The translations under genes and the position numbers were made by a program. This document shows positions 8,735-20,317 of a stretch of DNA of 64,000 nucleotides, one piece after another. Origin of the DNA: Hyphomicrobiales bacterium (lineage in GTDB: Bacteria; Pseudomonadota; Alphaproteobacteria; Rhizobiales; Kaistiaceae); contig JAFKKF010000010.1 in the NCBI GenBank assembly GCA_017305635.1, positions 310,001 through 374,000 on the forward strand, written 5' to 3'. Under the pieces are notes generated by a model. That model saw nothing but the letters and a program-made list of their open reading frames with translations, was not told where the DNA came from and made no database searches. Positions within the stretch are counted from its first letter, which is position 1. Each line of letters begins with the position of its first letter.

Positions 8735-9901
8735 ATGGCATCCGCGGCAATGTCCCCGCAGGCGGCGAGCGGCGGCCCGCTCCGCATCGTGCATTGCTTC
8801 CGAGCGCCGGTCGGCGGCGTGTTCCGGCACGTGCGCGACCTGGTGGAGGCGCAGCATGCCGCCGGCCACGCGGTGGCGCTGATCTGCGATTCCACGACCG
8901 GCGGCGCCTTCGAGGAGAAGCTCCTCGATTCCATCCGGCCGTTCCTCAGCCTCGGGCTGAAGCGCTTTCCCATGCGGCGCAACATCGCGCCCTCCGACAT
9001 TGCCGCGACCTTCCGCCTGATGCGGGAGGTGCGGTCCCTCAATCCCGATTTGCTCCACGCCCACGGCGCCAAGGGCGGCGCCTATGCGCGGGCAATAGGC
9101 ACGCTCTTGCGGGTATCTGGTAGTCGCGTTGCCCGCATCTACTCTCCCCACGGGGGAAGCCTGCACTACGACCCGCGCTCGCGGAGCGGGCGGGTCTTCT
9201 TCGCCGCCGAGCGCATGCTCGGGCGGGTGACGGACGCCTTCGTCTTCGTCAGCCAATACGAGGCCGACGCCTACGCAGCCAAGGTCGGTGCGCCGAAGCG
9301 GCCGGTGGCGATCGTCCGCAACGGCCTCCGCCCGGAGGAGTTCGATCCGGTTGTGCCCGAGGCGAACGCGCGCGACTTCCTCTTCATCGGCGAGCTCCGC
9401 GTCCTGAAGGGCACCGACGTCTTCATCGAAGCGATCGCGCGCATCGGTGCGAGCGCGGCGATCGTCGGCGCCGGGCCGGACAAAGCGCTCTACGAGGCGA
9501 TGGTGCGCGACCTCGGACTGGACGGCCGCATCGTCTTCCACGAGCGGATGCCGGCGCGGGCGGGCTTCGCGCTTGCCCGCTGCGTCGTGGTTCCGTCACG
9601 GGCCGAGTCGATGCCCTACATCGTCCTCGAGGGCATCGCCGCAGGCGTGCCCATGATCGCGACGCGGGTCGGCGGCATCCCCGAGATCTTCGGGCCGGCC
9701 TCGGACCGCCTCGTGCCGCCCGGCGATGCGGCGGCGCTCGCGGCCGCCATGAACGAGGTCAAGTCCTCACCCCTCTCGGCGCTGGAGATGGCGCGCGCCC
9801 TCCGCGAGGCGATCCGGCCCGAATTCTCCGTTTCGGCCATGGCCTCGGCGATCGAAAGCGTCTATCGGAGCGTGCTCAAGCCCGCTCGCCGGGATCGCTA
9901 A
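8735..9901 (+). CDS. Glycosyltransferase family 4 (GT-B fold)
   Basis: This 388-residue cytoplasmic or membrane-associated enzyme probably adds a sugar to the lipid-linked exopolysaccharide repeat. The N-terminal Rossmann half has the acceptor-side HCFRAPVGGVFRH motif. The C-terminal half has the GT4 donor-site pattern: FIGELRVLKGTDVF, then VVPSRAESMPYIVLEGIAAG with the E-x7-E-like arrangement, and TRVGGIPEIF. The frame is open far upstream through wza. The ATG at 8735, two bases after the wza stop, gives a normal family N-terminus. Confidence 0.88.
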   Translation: MASAAMSPQAASGGPLRIVHCFRAPVGGVFRHVRDLVEAQHAAGHAVALICDSTTGGAFEEKLLDSIRPFLSLGLKRFPMRRNIAPSDIAATFRLMREVRSLNPDLLHAHGAKGGAYARAIGTLLRVSGSRVARIYSPHGGSLHYDPRSRSGRVFFAAERMLGRVTDAFVFVSQYEADAYAAKVGAPKRPVAIVRNGLRPEEFDPVVPEANARDFLFIGELRVLKGTDVFIEAIARIGASAAIVGAGPDKALYEAMVRDLGLDGRIVFHERMPARAGFALARCVVVPSRAESMPYIVLEGIAAGVPMIATRVGGIPEIFGPASDRLVPPGDAAALAAAMNEVKSSPLSALEMARALREAIRPEFSVSAMASAIESVYRSVLKPARRDR

Positions 9902-10037
9902 AATCCCAAGGATTCCGCTCATTTCGAGGTAAGGTTAATCTCTTTCATTCGTCGCAAACGCGATTAGATTTTGCTAGCTCCACCCTCGCGGCAACCGCCT
10001 CGGCTCCAGGCGGCATTCGAGGAAGGCGCGAGCTACA

Positions 10038-11579
10038 ATGACCAAGCACGATCCGGAGCTGGTCCGTCACGCCGAGGCGGTGGCGACCGGCATCGTCGCA
10101 AGCACGACGCCGCCTTCGCACGCGCAGCTTTCGCCCGAGGCGGAGGCGGTCGCCCACGGCCTCAGGAGCAGCCCGCTCTCCCCGGTCCTCGTCTCCGGCT
10201 TCGCCCGGCTCATCGAATTCGCCATCGCCGCCTTCAGCGGCTTCGCGCTCTATGCCTTCTATGTCGGGCGCGATCCGAGCCTCGGCGCCTTCTACACCAT
10301 CGCCGTGCTCGGCGCCTCGCTGATGTCCGTCGTCCTCGTCCAGCTCACGGGCGGCTACGCGATCGCGGCGCTGCGCGGCACCGGGCCGCAGATCGGCCGG
10401 GTCTATGGCGCCTGGACGCTGGTCTTCGCCCTGCTCGCGGTCGCGACGTTCCTCGCCAAGATGGGCGACACCTTCTCCCGCGTCTGGTTCGCCGCCTGGT
10501 ACGTGACCGGGCTCGTCGCCTTCACCGGCTTCCGTGTCGGCCTTTCCGGCATGGTGCGCCGCTGGACCCGCGAGGGACTGCTCGAGCGCCGCGCCGTCAT
10601 CGTCGGCGGCGGCAAGCCGGCCGAGGACCTGATCGCGGCGCTGACCGCGCAGCCGGACAACGACATCCGCATCTGCGGCATCTTCGACGACCGGAAGGAC
10701 GAGCGCTCGCCGGCGAGCGTCGCCGGGCACCGGAAGCTCGGCAGCGTCGCCGATCTCGTCGCCTTCGGGCGGAAGGCGCGTGTCGACCTGCTCATCGTGT
10801 CGCTGCCGCTGACCGCGGAGAGCCGGCTGCTGCAGCTCCTCAAGCAGCTCTGGGTGCTCCCCGTCGACATCCGGCTTTCGGCCCACACCAATCGCCTGCG
10901 CTTCCGCCCGCGCACCTATTCCTTCGTCGGCAAGGTGCCCTTCCTCGACGTCGTCGACCGCCCGATCGCGGATTGGGACGTGGTCGCCAAGTGGCTGGTC
11001 GACCGCCTGGTCGGCGGGCTCATCCTCCTCCTCGCGCTGCCGGTCATGGCACTGGTCGCGCTGGCCGTGAAGCTCGACTCGAAGGGGCCGGTGCTCTTCA
11101 AGCAGAAGCGCTACGGCTTCAACAACGAGCTGATCGAGGTCTACAAGTTCCGTTCGATGTATACCGACCGCGCCGATGCCGGCGCGGCCAAGCTCGTCAC
11201 CAGGGGCGATCCGCGCGTCACCCGCGTCGGGCGCATCATCCGCAAGACCAGCCTCGACGAGCTGCCGCAGCTCTTCAACGTGGTCTTCAGGGGCAACCTC
11301 TCGCTCGTCGGTCCGCGCCCGCACGCGGTGCAGGCAAAGGCCGAGAACCGGCTCTATGACGAGGTCGTCGACGGCTATTTCGCGCGCCATCGCGTCAAGC
11401 CCGGCATCACCGGCTGGGCGCAGGTCAATGGCTGGCGCGGGGAGACCGATACGCGCGAGAAGATCGAGCATCGCGTCGAGCACGACCTCTACTACATCGA
11501 GAACTGGTCGGTGCTCCTCGATCTCTACATCATCGCGGTGACGCCGATCCGCCTCCTCTCGACGGAGAACGCGTATTGA
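10038..11579 (+). CDS. Undecaprenyl-phosphate sugar phosphotransferase (WcaJ/ExoY family)
   Basis: This 513-residue polyprenyl glycosylphosphotransferase should start exopolysaccharide repeat synthesis by moving hexose-1-phosphate to undecaprenyl phosphate. It has about four N-terminal TM segments, a Rossmann-like central region ([14 protein letters not shown]), and a C-terminal catalytic domain opening with a membrane helix. Signature motifs are [34 protein letters not shown] and [16 protein letters not shown]. It overlaps the start of the next gene by four bases, within the same operon as wza and the GT4 gene. Confidence 0.93.
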   Translation: MTKHDPELVRHAEAVATGIVASTTPPSHAQLSPEAEAVAHGLRSSPLSPVLVSGFARLIEFAIAAFSGFALYAFYVGRDPSLGAFYTIAVLGASLMSVVLVQLTGGYAIAALRGTGPQIGRVYGAWTLVFALLAVATFLAKMGDTFSRVWFAAWYVTGLVAFTGFRVGLSGMVRRWTREGLLERRAVIVGGGKPAEDLIAALTAQPDNDIRICGIFDDRKDERSPASVAGHRKLGSVADLVAFGRKARVDLLIVSLPLTAESRLLQLLKQLWVLPVDIRLSAHTNRLRFRPRTYSFVGKVPFLDVVDRPIADWDVVAKWLVDRLVGGLILLLALPVMALVALAVKLDSKGPVLFKQKRYGFNNELIEVYKFRSMYTDRADAGAAKLVTRGDPRVTRVGRIIRKTSLDELPQLFNVVFRGNLSLVGPRPHAVQAKAENRLYDEVVDGYFARHRVKPGITGWAQVNGWRGETDTREKIEHRVEHDLYYIENWSVLLDLYIIAVTPIRLLSTENAY

Positions 11580-12961
11580 GCCTCGCGGCGGCCGTCTCGC
11601 CCGCCTCCTACCCCGCCGCCGGCTGGGATTGGCCGATCGCGCGCCGCTTCTCCGCCTGGACGATCTCGGCGATCGCCTTCGTCAGCGCCTTCGTGATGGA
11701 GGAGCCGGCGCCCTACGAGCTGCTCCTCTGCCTCGCCTTCGTCGTGTGGATCGTCTTCGGGCTACGCCTCAACCGGTACATCCTGCCGATGGTCGGGCTG
11801 CTGCTCGCCTATCTCGCCGGCGGCTTCCTCGACCTCACCCAGCTGCCCAATCCGACGGACGGCATGATCTACATGCTGACCACGGCGCTGCTGATCGCCT
11901 CGGCGATCTTCTGGGCGGCGGTGGTCTCGCATGACACGACCGACCGCCTGCGCCTCCTGAAGAACGGCTACATCGCCTCGGCGCTGGTCGCCGCGCTCCT
12001 CGGCATTGCCGGCTATTTCCACCTCTTCCCCGGCGCCGAGATCTTCACCCGCTACGACCGCATCAAGGGCACGTTCAAGGACCCGAACGTGTTCGGGCCC
12101 TTCGTCGTCCTGCCGATCGTCTTCCTCTATCGCGACATCCTGATCAACCGGCTGCGCGATTCCCTCGGCAAGGCGCTGATCCTTCTCGTCCTCCTGCTCG
12201 CGGTCTTCCTTGCCTTCTCGCGCGCCGCCTGGGGCATGACCGCCTTCGCCATCCTCGCCGTGACCTTCCTCGGCTTCCTCACCGAGCAGCGATCGCTAGG
12301 CCGGCTGCGCATCCTCATCTATTTCGGCATCGGCATGATGGTGATCGCGCTGCTCCTCGTGGTAGCGCTCTCCATCCCGGCCATCTCGGACCTCTTCTCG
12401 CAGCGCGCCACGCTGGTCGAGGACTATGACGCCGGCCATCTTGGTCGCTTCAACCGGCACATCCTCGGCTTCTTTCTCGTCCAGCAGCGCCCGCTCGGCA
12501 TCGGCCCGCTCCAGTTCGCGCTGATGTTCGGCGAGGACGAGCACAATATGTGGCTGAAGGGCTTCACCACCTATGGCTGGCTCGGCGGCTTCTCCTACAT
12601 CGTCCTTGTCGTGTGGACGCTCTATGCCGCCGGCCGCCTCCTCCTCAAGCCACGCCCCTGGGCCGGCTACCTGCACTGCATCTTCGCCGTCTATCTCGGG
12701 CAGGTGATGATCCACAACGTGATCGACAACGATCACTGGCGGCATCTCTTCCTGCTCTATGGCCTCCTCTGGGGGATCATCGCCGCCGACCGCCTCTACC
12801 TCCGCGACGCGCGACGATCGGCGGCAGAACTGCCGTTGTCCCCGGCCGGCGCGCGCGATGCGGAACCGGTCCGGGCGGCCTTCATCGAACGTGCATCGCC
12901 ACGCCGGTCCCCCCCAGGCATCCCGCGCTGGCGGCCGCCGGCCCCGCACCTCACGAGCTAA
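11576..12961 (+). CDS. Wzy-like polysaccharide polymerase / O-antigen ligase family
   Basis: This protein of about 461 residues has around ten hydrophobic segments and a large polar loop near residues 270-330, as in Wzy polymerases and WaaL-type ligases. The loop contains RFNRHILGFFLVQQ and the RPLGIGP and HNMWLKGFTTYGW segments expected in this superfamily. It would join repeat units in the periplasm. The start is uncertain. A TTG at 11576 overlaps the previous stop and includes the first membrane helix, whereas the first ATG (11696) would remove part of it. I prefer the upstream start. Confidence 0.82.
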   Translation: MSLAAAVSPASYPAAGWDWPIARRFSAWTISAIAFVSAFVMEEPAPYELLLCLAFVVWIVFGLRLNRYILPMVGLLLAYLAGGFLDLTQLPNPTDGMIYMLTTALLIASAIFWAAVVSHDTTDRLRLLKNGYIASALVAALLGIAGYFHLFPGAEIFTRYDRIKGTFKDPNVFGPFVVLPIVFLYRDILINRLRDSLGKALILLVLLLAVFLAFSRAAWGMTAFAILAVTFLGFLTEQRSLGRLRILIYFGIGMMVIALLLVVALSIPAISDLFSQRATLVEDYDAGHLGRFNRHILGFFLVQQRPLGIGPLQFALMFGEDEHNMWLKGFTTYGWLGGFSYIVLVVWTLYAAGRLLLKPRPWAGYLHCIFAVYLGQVMIHNVIDNDHWRHLFLLYGLLWGIIAADRLYLRDARRSAAELPLSPAGARDAEPVRAAFIERASPRRSPPGIPRWRPPAPHLTS

Positions 12962-12979
12962 GAGAGGACAAAAGCGCCC

Positions 12980-14146
12980 ATGCCTGCCTCCGCCGCTCCT
13001 CCCGCCCATGCCCGCGTCCAGGCCCTCGACCTGCTTCGCCTCTTCGCCGCGCTCGCGGTCGTCGCCTACCACTACACGGTGCGCGGCGGTGCGGACGATC
13101 ACCTGACCTGGCTGACGGTGCCGGAGGTCGGCGCGGTCAGCCAGTACGGCTTCCTCGGCGTCCAGCTCTTCTTCGTCATCAGCGGCTTCGTCATCGCCTT
13201 CTCGGCGGAAGGCCGGACCATGCGCGAGTTCTTCGTCGCCCGCGCCGCCCGCATCTATCCGGGCTTCATCGCCTGCATGACGCTGACCTTCGTCGTGCTC
13301 CTCGTCTTCGGCGCGCCGGAGTTCCACGCCTCGATCGGCCAGTGGCTCGCCAATCTCGCGATCGTGGCGCCGGCGGCCAAGCAGCCCTTCATGGACGGCG
13401 CCTACTGGTCGATCGTCTACGAGATCGTGTTCTACGTCTGGGTTGCCGCGCTGATCGCGTCCGGGCTCTTTCCCCGCCACCTGCCGGCGATCGTGCTCGG
13501 CTGGCTCGCGGTATCGCTGGCGAACGAGCTCTTCCTCGGCTCGGGGGCGGTGCGCCGCCTGTTCCTCACCGACGAGAGCGGCTTCTTCGCCGCCGGCGTC
13601 ATGCTCTACATGGCCTTCAGCGGGCGGCGCGGGCCGGCGACCTGGGCGCTCCTCATCGCGGCGACGGCGCTCGGCGCCTTCCAGGCCGACTGGTCGGCCG
13701 ACTGGAACCGCCAGCACTTCGGCATCGCCCTCCCCCACCTGACCCTGATGATCTGCGGTATCGCCGCCGTCGCGGTGGTAGCCGCCTGCCTGACCATCCG
13801 CCGCCTGCCGCTGCCGGCGACGCTGATCCTGGCCATAGGCGGCCTCACCTATCCGCTCTATCTCCTCCACCAGATGATCGGCTTCACGATCTTCAACCGG
13901 CTGCAGGGCGTCGCACCGGCCGGTCTGATCGTCGCCGGCACGATCCTCCTCATGCTCGTCGCGGCCTGGGTGGTCTACCGCTTCGTCGAGCGGCCTGGCC
14001 AGAAGCTCGCGAAGCGGTTCCTCTCCCGCATCCTCCGGCTGCCGGCGCGCCAGCCCGCAAAGCCCGCGACGGCCTTCGCGATTCCCGTCTTCGGCCCGGC
14101 ATCGCTGCCGCGGGCGCCGCGGGCCATGCCCTCCAGCACGACCTGA
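12980..14146 (+). CDS. Acyltransferase family 3 (OafA/YrhL-like) membrane protein
   Basis: This 388-residue integral membrane O-acyltransferase starts with the family motif ALDLLRLFAALAVVAYHY, whose histidine is the usual catalytic residue. It then carries FFVISGFVI and a PGFIACM region, with about ten hydrophobic helices in all. It probably acetylates or otherwise acylates a sugar of the exopolysaccharide. It follows the polymerase by 18 bp on the same strand and is the last gene of the operon. It is convergent with pncB, 5 bp away. Confidence 0.88.
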   Translation: MPASAAPPAHARVQALDLLRLFAALAVVAYHYTVRGGADDHLTWLTVPEVGAVSQYGFLGVQLFFVISGFVIAFSAEGRTMREFFVARAARIYPGFIACMTLTFVVLLVFGAPEFHASIGQWLANLAIVAPAAKQPFMDGAYWSIVYEIVFYVWVAALIASGLFPRHLPAIVLGWLAVSLANELFLGSGAVRRLFLTDESGFFAAGVMLYMAFSGRRGPATWALLIAATALGAFQADWSADWNRQHFGIALPHLTLMICGIAAVAVVAACLTIRRLPLPATLILAIGGLTYPLYLLHQMIGFTIFNRLQGVAPAGLIVAGTILLMLVAAWVVYRFVERPGQKLAKRFLSRILRLPARQPAKPATAFAIPVFGPASLPRAPRAMPSSTT

Positions 14147-14151
14147 CCACC

Positions 14152-15456
14152 TCAGACCAGGACGGCGTGGGCCACCCTGCCCTCGGTGCCGAAGAGGCGC
14201 ATGTAGCGCTCGATCTCGTGTTGCTCGCCGGTCGCCTTGACCGGATTGTCGGAGAGCTTCACGGCGGGATGGCCGTTCGCCTCGCTCACCTTGCAGACGA
14301 CCGAGATCGGATCGAGGCCGTCGTTCAGCGTCGGCGCGCAGCCGACGAAGTCGTTGGTGAGATTGGTGCCCCAGCCGAAGGACATCCGCACCTTGCCGTC
14401 GAAATGCCGATAGGTCTCCTCGATCTCGCTGACGTCGAGGCCGTCGGAGAAGACGAGCAGCTTGTCCCTCGGGTTGCGCCCCTTTGAACGCCACCAGGCC
14501 ATGATGCGCTCGCCCGCCTCGATGGGCGGCGCCGAATCCGGCCTGAAGCCCGTCCAGTTCGCCACCCAGTCGGGCGCGTCCCTGAGGAACGAGGCCGTGC
14601 CGAAGGCGTCGGGCAGGACGACCAGCAGGTTGCCCCCGTAATAGCGCTCCCAGTCGCGCAGCACGCGATAGGGCGCGTCCTTCAGCGCCTCGTCGCTCGG
14701 CGCGAGCGCGGCATAGACCATGGGCAGCTCGTGCGCATTGGTGCCGATCGCCTCGAGATCGTTGTCCATGGCGAGGAGCACGTTGGAGGTGCCGATGAAC
14801 TTCTCGCCGAGCCCCTCCTTGACCGCCTCGACGCACCAGCGCTGCCACAGGAACGAGTGGCGGCGGCGCGTGCCGAAATCCGAGAGGCGGAGGTCAGGCA
14901 GCAGGCGCAGGCGCTCGACCTTGTCCCACAGCTTCGCCTTGGCGCGGGCATAGACGACGTCGAGGGTGAAGCGGCCATATTCACGAAGCGCGGTGCGCGA
15001 GCGCAGCTCGTTGATGATGGCGAGCGCGGGGATCTCCCACATGCTCGTATGGGTCCACGGGCCCGGAAAGCTCAGCACATATTGCCCGTCGTGCTTGGTC
15101 AGCTCGTATTCGGGCAGCCGGAAATCCGCCAGCCATTCAAGGAACTTCGGGTCGAATATCTGGGTCGAGCCGTAGAACGAGTTGCCGGCCAGCCAGATCA
15201 TCTCCTTCTTGGAGAAGCGAACGGTGCGGGCATGGTCGAGCTGGGCGCGTAGCTCATGCTCGTCGATCTCGTCGGCGATGCGGACGCGCGTGGTGCGGTT
15301 GATCAGCGTGAAGGTCGCCTGCACGTCCCGGTGCAGGCCCCAGATCATCTGCAACATCAACAGCTTGTAAAAGTCCGTGTCGAGCAGGCTGCGGATGATC
15401 GGATCGAGCTTCCACGTGTGATTGTAGACGCGCTCGGCAATATTGACGGTAGGCAC
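14152..15456 (-). CDS. pncB: Nicotinate phosphoribosyltransferase
   Basis: PncB joins nicotinate to PRPP to make nicotinate mononucleotide in NAD salvage. The 434-residue protein has the expected N-terminal substrate region ([13 protein letters not shown]), followed by GNSFYGS, the catalytic-histidine context ELTKHDG, and the PRPP/phosphate-binding region [13 protein letters not shown]. Length matches bacterial PncB. The start is a GTG at 15456 preceded by GGGGGA. An ATG at 15463 is in another frame and opens only a short ORF. It is divergent from the carbonic anhydrase gene. Confidence 0.93.
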   Translation of the reverse strand: MPTVNIAERVYNHTWKLDPIIRSLLDTDFYKLLMLQMIWGLHRDVQATFTLINRTTRVRIADEIDEHELRAQLDHARTVRFSKKEMIWLAGNSFYGSTQIFDPKFLEWLADFRLPEYELTKHDGQYVLSFPGPWTHTSMWEIPALAIINELRSRTALREYGRFTLDVVYARAKAKLWDKVERLRLLPDLRLSDFGTRRRHSFLWQRWCVEAVKEGLGEKFIGTSNVLLAMDNDLEAIGTNAHELPMVYAALAPSDEALKDAPYRVLRDWERYYGGNLLVVLPDAFGTASFLRDAPDWVANWTGFRPDSAPPIEAGERIMAWWRSKGRNPRDKLLVFSDGLDVSEIEETYRHFDGKVRMSFGWGTNLTNDFVGCAPTLNDGLDPISVVCKVSEANGHPAVKLSDNPVKATGEQHEIERYMRLFGTEGRVAHAVLV

Positions 15457-15594
15457 GGTTCATTCCCCCGGATCGGAAGGGTTTCTAGCACGCCCCGGCG
15501 CCGTCGGTCACGGCAGCAGGATGCCGGCACGAAACGATCCGTTATCGGTGCAGCGTCATAGTGCCGGCCAGCGTGCCAACCGGAGATTCGCGCC

Positions 15595-16305
15595 ATGTGC
15601 CAACTATGCATTGCATCGCCCAGCCGTCGCGGCTTCCTCCACGGCGCCGTCGCCGCGGCAGCCGCCCTAGCCCTCCCCTCCGCCGCGTGGAGCGCGGAGG
15701 CACCGGCCGCCCCCGATGCGATCGGCCCGGACGAAGCGCTGCAGCGCCTTGTCGACGGCAATGCGCGCTACGCCGCCAATACCGCGACGAACAAGGACTA
15801 CTCCGCCGGCCGCGTCGCCCGTTCGCTCGGGCAGTATCCCTTCGCCACGATCATCAGCTGCGCGGATTCGCGGGTCGCGCCGGAGATCCTGTTCGACCAG
15901 GGTCCGGGGGAGCTCTTCGTCATCCGGGTCGCGGGCAATTTCGTCAACGAGGATGGCCTCGCGAGCATCGAATACGGATCGGCCGTGCTCGGAGTCCCGC
16001 TGATCCTCGTCCTCGGCCATTCGAGCTGCGGCGCGGTCGACGCGACCATCAAGGCGGTCCAGAAGGGAACCAGGCTTCCGGGCCATCTGCCGAGCCTGGT
16101 CGCCGCGATACGCCCGGCGGTCAAGGAAGCGATCGCCGCCAAGCCGGCGGACCTGCTTGCCGAGGCGACCATCTACAACGTGCGCCACAACGTCGAGAAG
16201 CTGCGCAAGGCCAAGCCGATCATCGCCAAGGCCGTCGCCGAGGGCAAGGTCAAGCTCGCCGGTGGCGTCTATGACATCGCGACCGGCAAGGTGACGATGG
16301 TGTAG
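15595..16305 (+). CDS. Tat-exported beta-class carbonic anhydrase
   Basis: This 236-residue zinc enzyme interconverts CO2 and bicarbonate. The N-terminus carries a twin-arginine signal (SRRGFLHG followed by an Ala-rich hydrophobic stretch, cleavage near AWS-AEA at about residue 35), so it should be folded and exported to the periplasm. Beta-class zinc-site motifs are intact: SCADSR (Cys and Asp/Arg dyad) and GHSSCGAV (His and Cys). A CGGAG ribosome-binding site supports the ATG at 15595. The Tat translocase that would export it is encoded at 51.7-53.1 kb in this window. Confidence 0.92.
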   Translation: MCQLCIASPSRRGFLHGAVAAAAALALPSAAWSAEAPAAPDAIGPDEALQRLVDGNARYAANTATNKDYSAGRVARSLGQYPFATIISCADSRVAPEILFDQGPGELFVIRVAGNFVNEDGLASIEYGSAVLGVPLILVLGHSSCGAVDATIKAVQKGTRLPGHLPSLVAAIRPAVKEAIAAKPADLLAEATIYNVRHNVEKLRKAKPIIAKAVAEGKVKLAGGVYDIATGKVTMV

Positions 16306-16312
16306 CGTTTCC

Positions 16313-16528
16313 CTAGTCGGCGTAGCTCGGCTGGCGAACGGGAAGGTCGCGGGCGTCCTCGACATAGTAGGCCCAGCGCCGCGACCATTCATGCTCGCCG
16401 CCGCACATCCAGCAGCGCATGGCGTAGTGCCGGGTCGGTGAGAGCGCAGCGAATTCCTTGCGGCCGAGCTCGATGCCGGTGGAAACCTGCTGCCCCATGC
16501 GCGGGCACAAGATGGTTACGACCCCCAT
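16313..16528 (-). CDS. Small zinc-ribbon-like protein with CP-TG and CWMCGG motifs
   Basis: This 71-residue protein has a CPRMGQQVSTGIEL segment near the N-terminus and RCWMCGGEHEW in the middle, giving C-x(n)-C-x2-C spacing suitable for metal binding. Similar small proteins that begin with a CPxTGxxVxTGI motif are common in Hyphomicrobiales, with unknown function. An ATG exists upstream at 16600, but the one at 16528 has AGGAG eight bases before it and begins right at the conserved motif. It is convergent with the carbonic anhydrase gene, 7 bp from its stop. Confidence 0.7.
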   Translation of the reverse strand: MGVVTILCPRMGQQVSTGIELGRKEFAALSPTRHYAMRCWMCGGEHEWSRRWAYYVEDARDLPVRQPSYAD

Positions 16529-16847
16529 CTCCGGGACTCCTGAACTGACCGGCATGCCTATGCCGGGTACGCACCGCATCCGGCGTGACCCTATCACCAC
16601 TTTCCCGATATTCCATAGGGGCTTAGCCTGTGGAAAAGCTGTTGTTAAATTGTGGGTAAAGCGCTAGGACCGCATTGGATCGAAACGCCGCGGGTACGGC
16701 GCCAGATGCCTCCGGATGTCATCCGGATGCCACGCGGCGATGGCAGAGAGATCGTGTCCAACCGGCTGCGGCCGGCCTTGGCCCGATGAGACTGGTCGGC
16801 CCGATTTTTGAGGGCCGACCCCTTTCCTCTGTTCGACCGGGTGGACA
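16529..16847. other. Divergent intergenic region with a palindrome and a hairpin
   Basis: This 319-bp gap separates the zinc-ribbon gene from the 83-residue ORF. It holds a 15-bp palindrome, CCGGATG-T-CATCCGG, at 16712-16726, a possible operator. It also holds a perfect 9-bp stem, GGTCGGCCC/GGGCCGACC with a 9-nt loop, at 16794-16820, ending 27 bases before the downstream ATG. An AT-richer stretch at about 16590-16660 is the likely promoter zone. No gene is visible. Confidence 0.5.
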
Positions 16848-17099
16848 ATGACCGACGCGCCCCGAGCCCCGCAGCCGAGCCTCGAAAGGCTCCGCTTCCC
16901 GTTTCAGGTCGAGGTCCTGCTGCCGCAGCGGCCGGCAGCCCGCGAAACCATGCATCGCTGGTGCCTCGGCAAGCCCTATCGCGTGGTGCCGCGGATTCCC
17001 CAGCCCGGACAGCTCTCGCGCTGGCTGTTCACCCGGGCCGACGATGCCGACTTCTTCCAAGCGACATTCGGCGGCCGCATCATCGATCCGGCCAACTGA
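16848..17099 (+). CDS. Conserved hypothetical protein, 83 residues
   Basis: This short soluble protein contains FPFQVEVLLPQRP, an aromatic/basic centre (HRWCLGKPYRVVPR) and a C-terminal GRIIDPAN. It has no signal peptide or membrane segment. The compact folded-domain composition, unlike that of a frame shadow, supports a real gene. I do not recognise a function. A 9-bp hairpin lies just upstream of its ATG (16794-16820), and the AI-2E family transporter gene follows 61 bp downstream on the same strand. Confidence 0.6.
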   Translation: MTDAPRAPQPSLERLRFPFQVEVLLPQRPAARETMHRWCLGKPYRVVPRIPQPGQLSRWLFTRADDADFFQATFGGRIIDPAN

Positions 17100-17160
17100 C
17101 CTGCCCGGTTCAAGCCGTAAAAAAGTCGACGCCTCGCCCCGGGCGGGTTAAAGGCGGAGC

Positions 17161-18189
17161 ATGACCGAGTCCCGCCGCTTCGTTCTTCCCGCCGACAAGC
17201 TCGATACCGTCTCCCTCGTGGTGGCGGTCGTCGCCATGGTGGCCGTCCTCGAGCTGGGGCTGGTCGTGCCGCTGCTCAGCGGCTTCCTCGTCCATCTCAT
17301 CATCCACGGCTCGGTGCCGCACCTCGGCAAGCTCGGCCTGCCGACCAAGGCGGCGAAGCTGGTGGCGCTCGTCATCACCATCGTCGTCGTGGCGCTCGGG
17401 ATCGAGACCGTGGTGCTGGCCGTCCGCCCCTGGTTCAGCGGCGGGCCCGACAACGTCGTCGCCCTCCTCGGCAAGATCGCCGACATCATCAACGAGGCCC
17501 GGCCGAAGCTGCCCGACTGGCTCGCCAACCAGCTTCCCGCCAATCCGCAGGAGATCGAAGCGGCCGCGCTCGGCTGGCTGCGCGCCAATTCCCACGACCT
17601 GCAGGTATGGGGCACGCATCTCGGCATGGTCCTGATCAAGTCGCTGATCGCCATGGTGATCGGCGCGCTGGTCGCCCTCCATGACAGCAAGGGCGCCGCC
17701 GGCCTCGGGCCGCTGGCGACGAAGCTCCGCGAACGCGTCCTCGTCTTCGCCAAGTCCTTCCGCGACGTAGCCCTCTCGCAGATCCGGATTTCGGCGCTCA
17801 ACACGCTGCTCACCGGCATCTACCTGGCCATCATCCTGCCGCTCGTCGGGATCCAGCTGCCGCTGATCAAGACCATGGTCGCGGTCACCTTCCTCGCCGG
17901 CCTCCTGCCGATCGTCGGCAACCTCATCTCCAACACGGTGATCGTCATCGTCAGCCTCAGCTTCTCGCTCGGCGCCGCGATCGCCTCCCTCGTCTTCCTC
18001 GTGCTCATCCACAAGCTCGAATATTTCGTGAATGCGCGGATCGTCGGCTCGCGCATCCATGCGCGGGCCTGGGAGCTTCTCCTTGCCATGCTCGCGCTGG
18101 AGGCCTGGCACGGCGGCGCAGGGCTGGTGGCGGCGCCGATCTTCTACGCCTACAGCAAGCAGGAGCTCTCCGACCGCGGGCTCGTCTGA
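17161..18189 (+). CDS. AI-2E family transporter (PerM-like permease)
   Basis: This 342-residue integral membrane protein has paired hydrophobic helices at the N-terminus (about residues 17-40 and 58-80), a polar central region (about 90-165), and four to five helices towards the C-terminus, including IVGNLISNTVIVIVSLS. This is the AI-2E/PerM arrangement. Family members have been linked to autoinducer-2 export or sodium-proton exchange, so the substrate cannot be assigned here. An AAGGCGGAG ribosome-binding site precedes the ATG at 17161. It converges with the reductase gene, 8 bp away. Confidence 0.85.
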   Translation: MTESRRFVLPADKLDTVSLVVAVVAMVAVLELGLVVPLLSGFLVHLIIHGSVPHLGKLGLPTKAAKLVALVITIVVVALGIETVVLAVRPWFSGGPDNVVALLGKIADIINEARPKLPDWLANQLPANPQEIEAAALGWLRANSHDLQVWGTHLGMVLIKSLIAMVIGALVALHDSKGAAGLGPLATKLRERVLVFAKSFRDVALSQIRISALNTLLTGIYLAIILPLVGIQLPLIKTMVAVTFLAGLLPIVGNLISNTVIVIVSLSFSLGAAIASLVFLVLIHKLEYFVNARIVGSRIHARAWELLLAMLALEAWHGGAGLVAAPIFYAYSKQELSDRGLV

Positions 18190-18197
18190 GCCGGCGT

Positions 18198-20266
<2,069 letters not shown>

Positions 20267-20317
20267 TCAGCCGGGACCAGCGCCGCCAGGGCAGGCCCGG
20301 CCAGCCGCCAGCTCAGG

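Noticed and set aside
12296-14848. An 850-codon minus-strand frame through the polymerase and acyltransferase genes
   Set aside because: It is Arg/Asp/Glu/Ala-rich and runs opposite clear plus-strand membrane proteins. Only the pncB gene on that strand, in another frame, is real.
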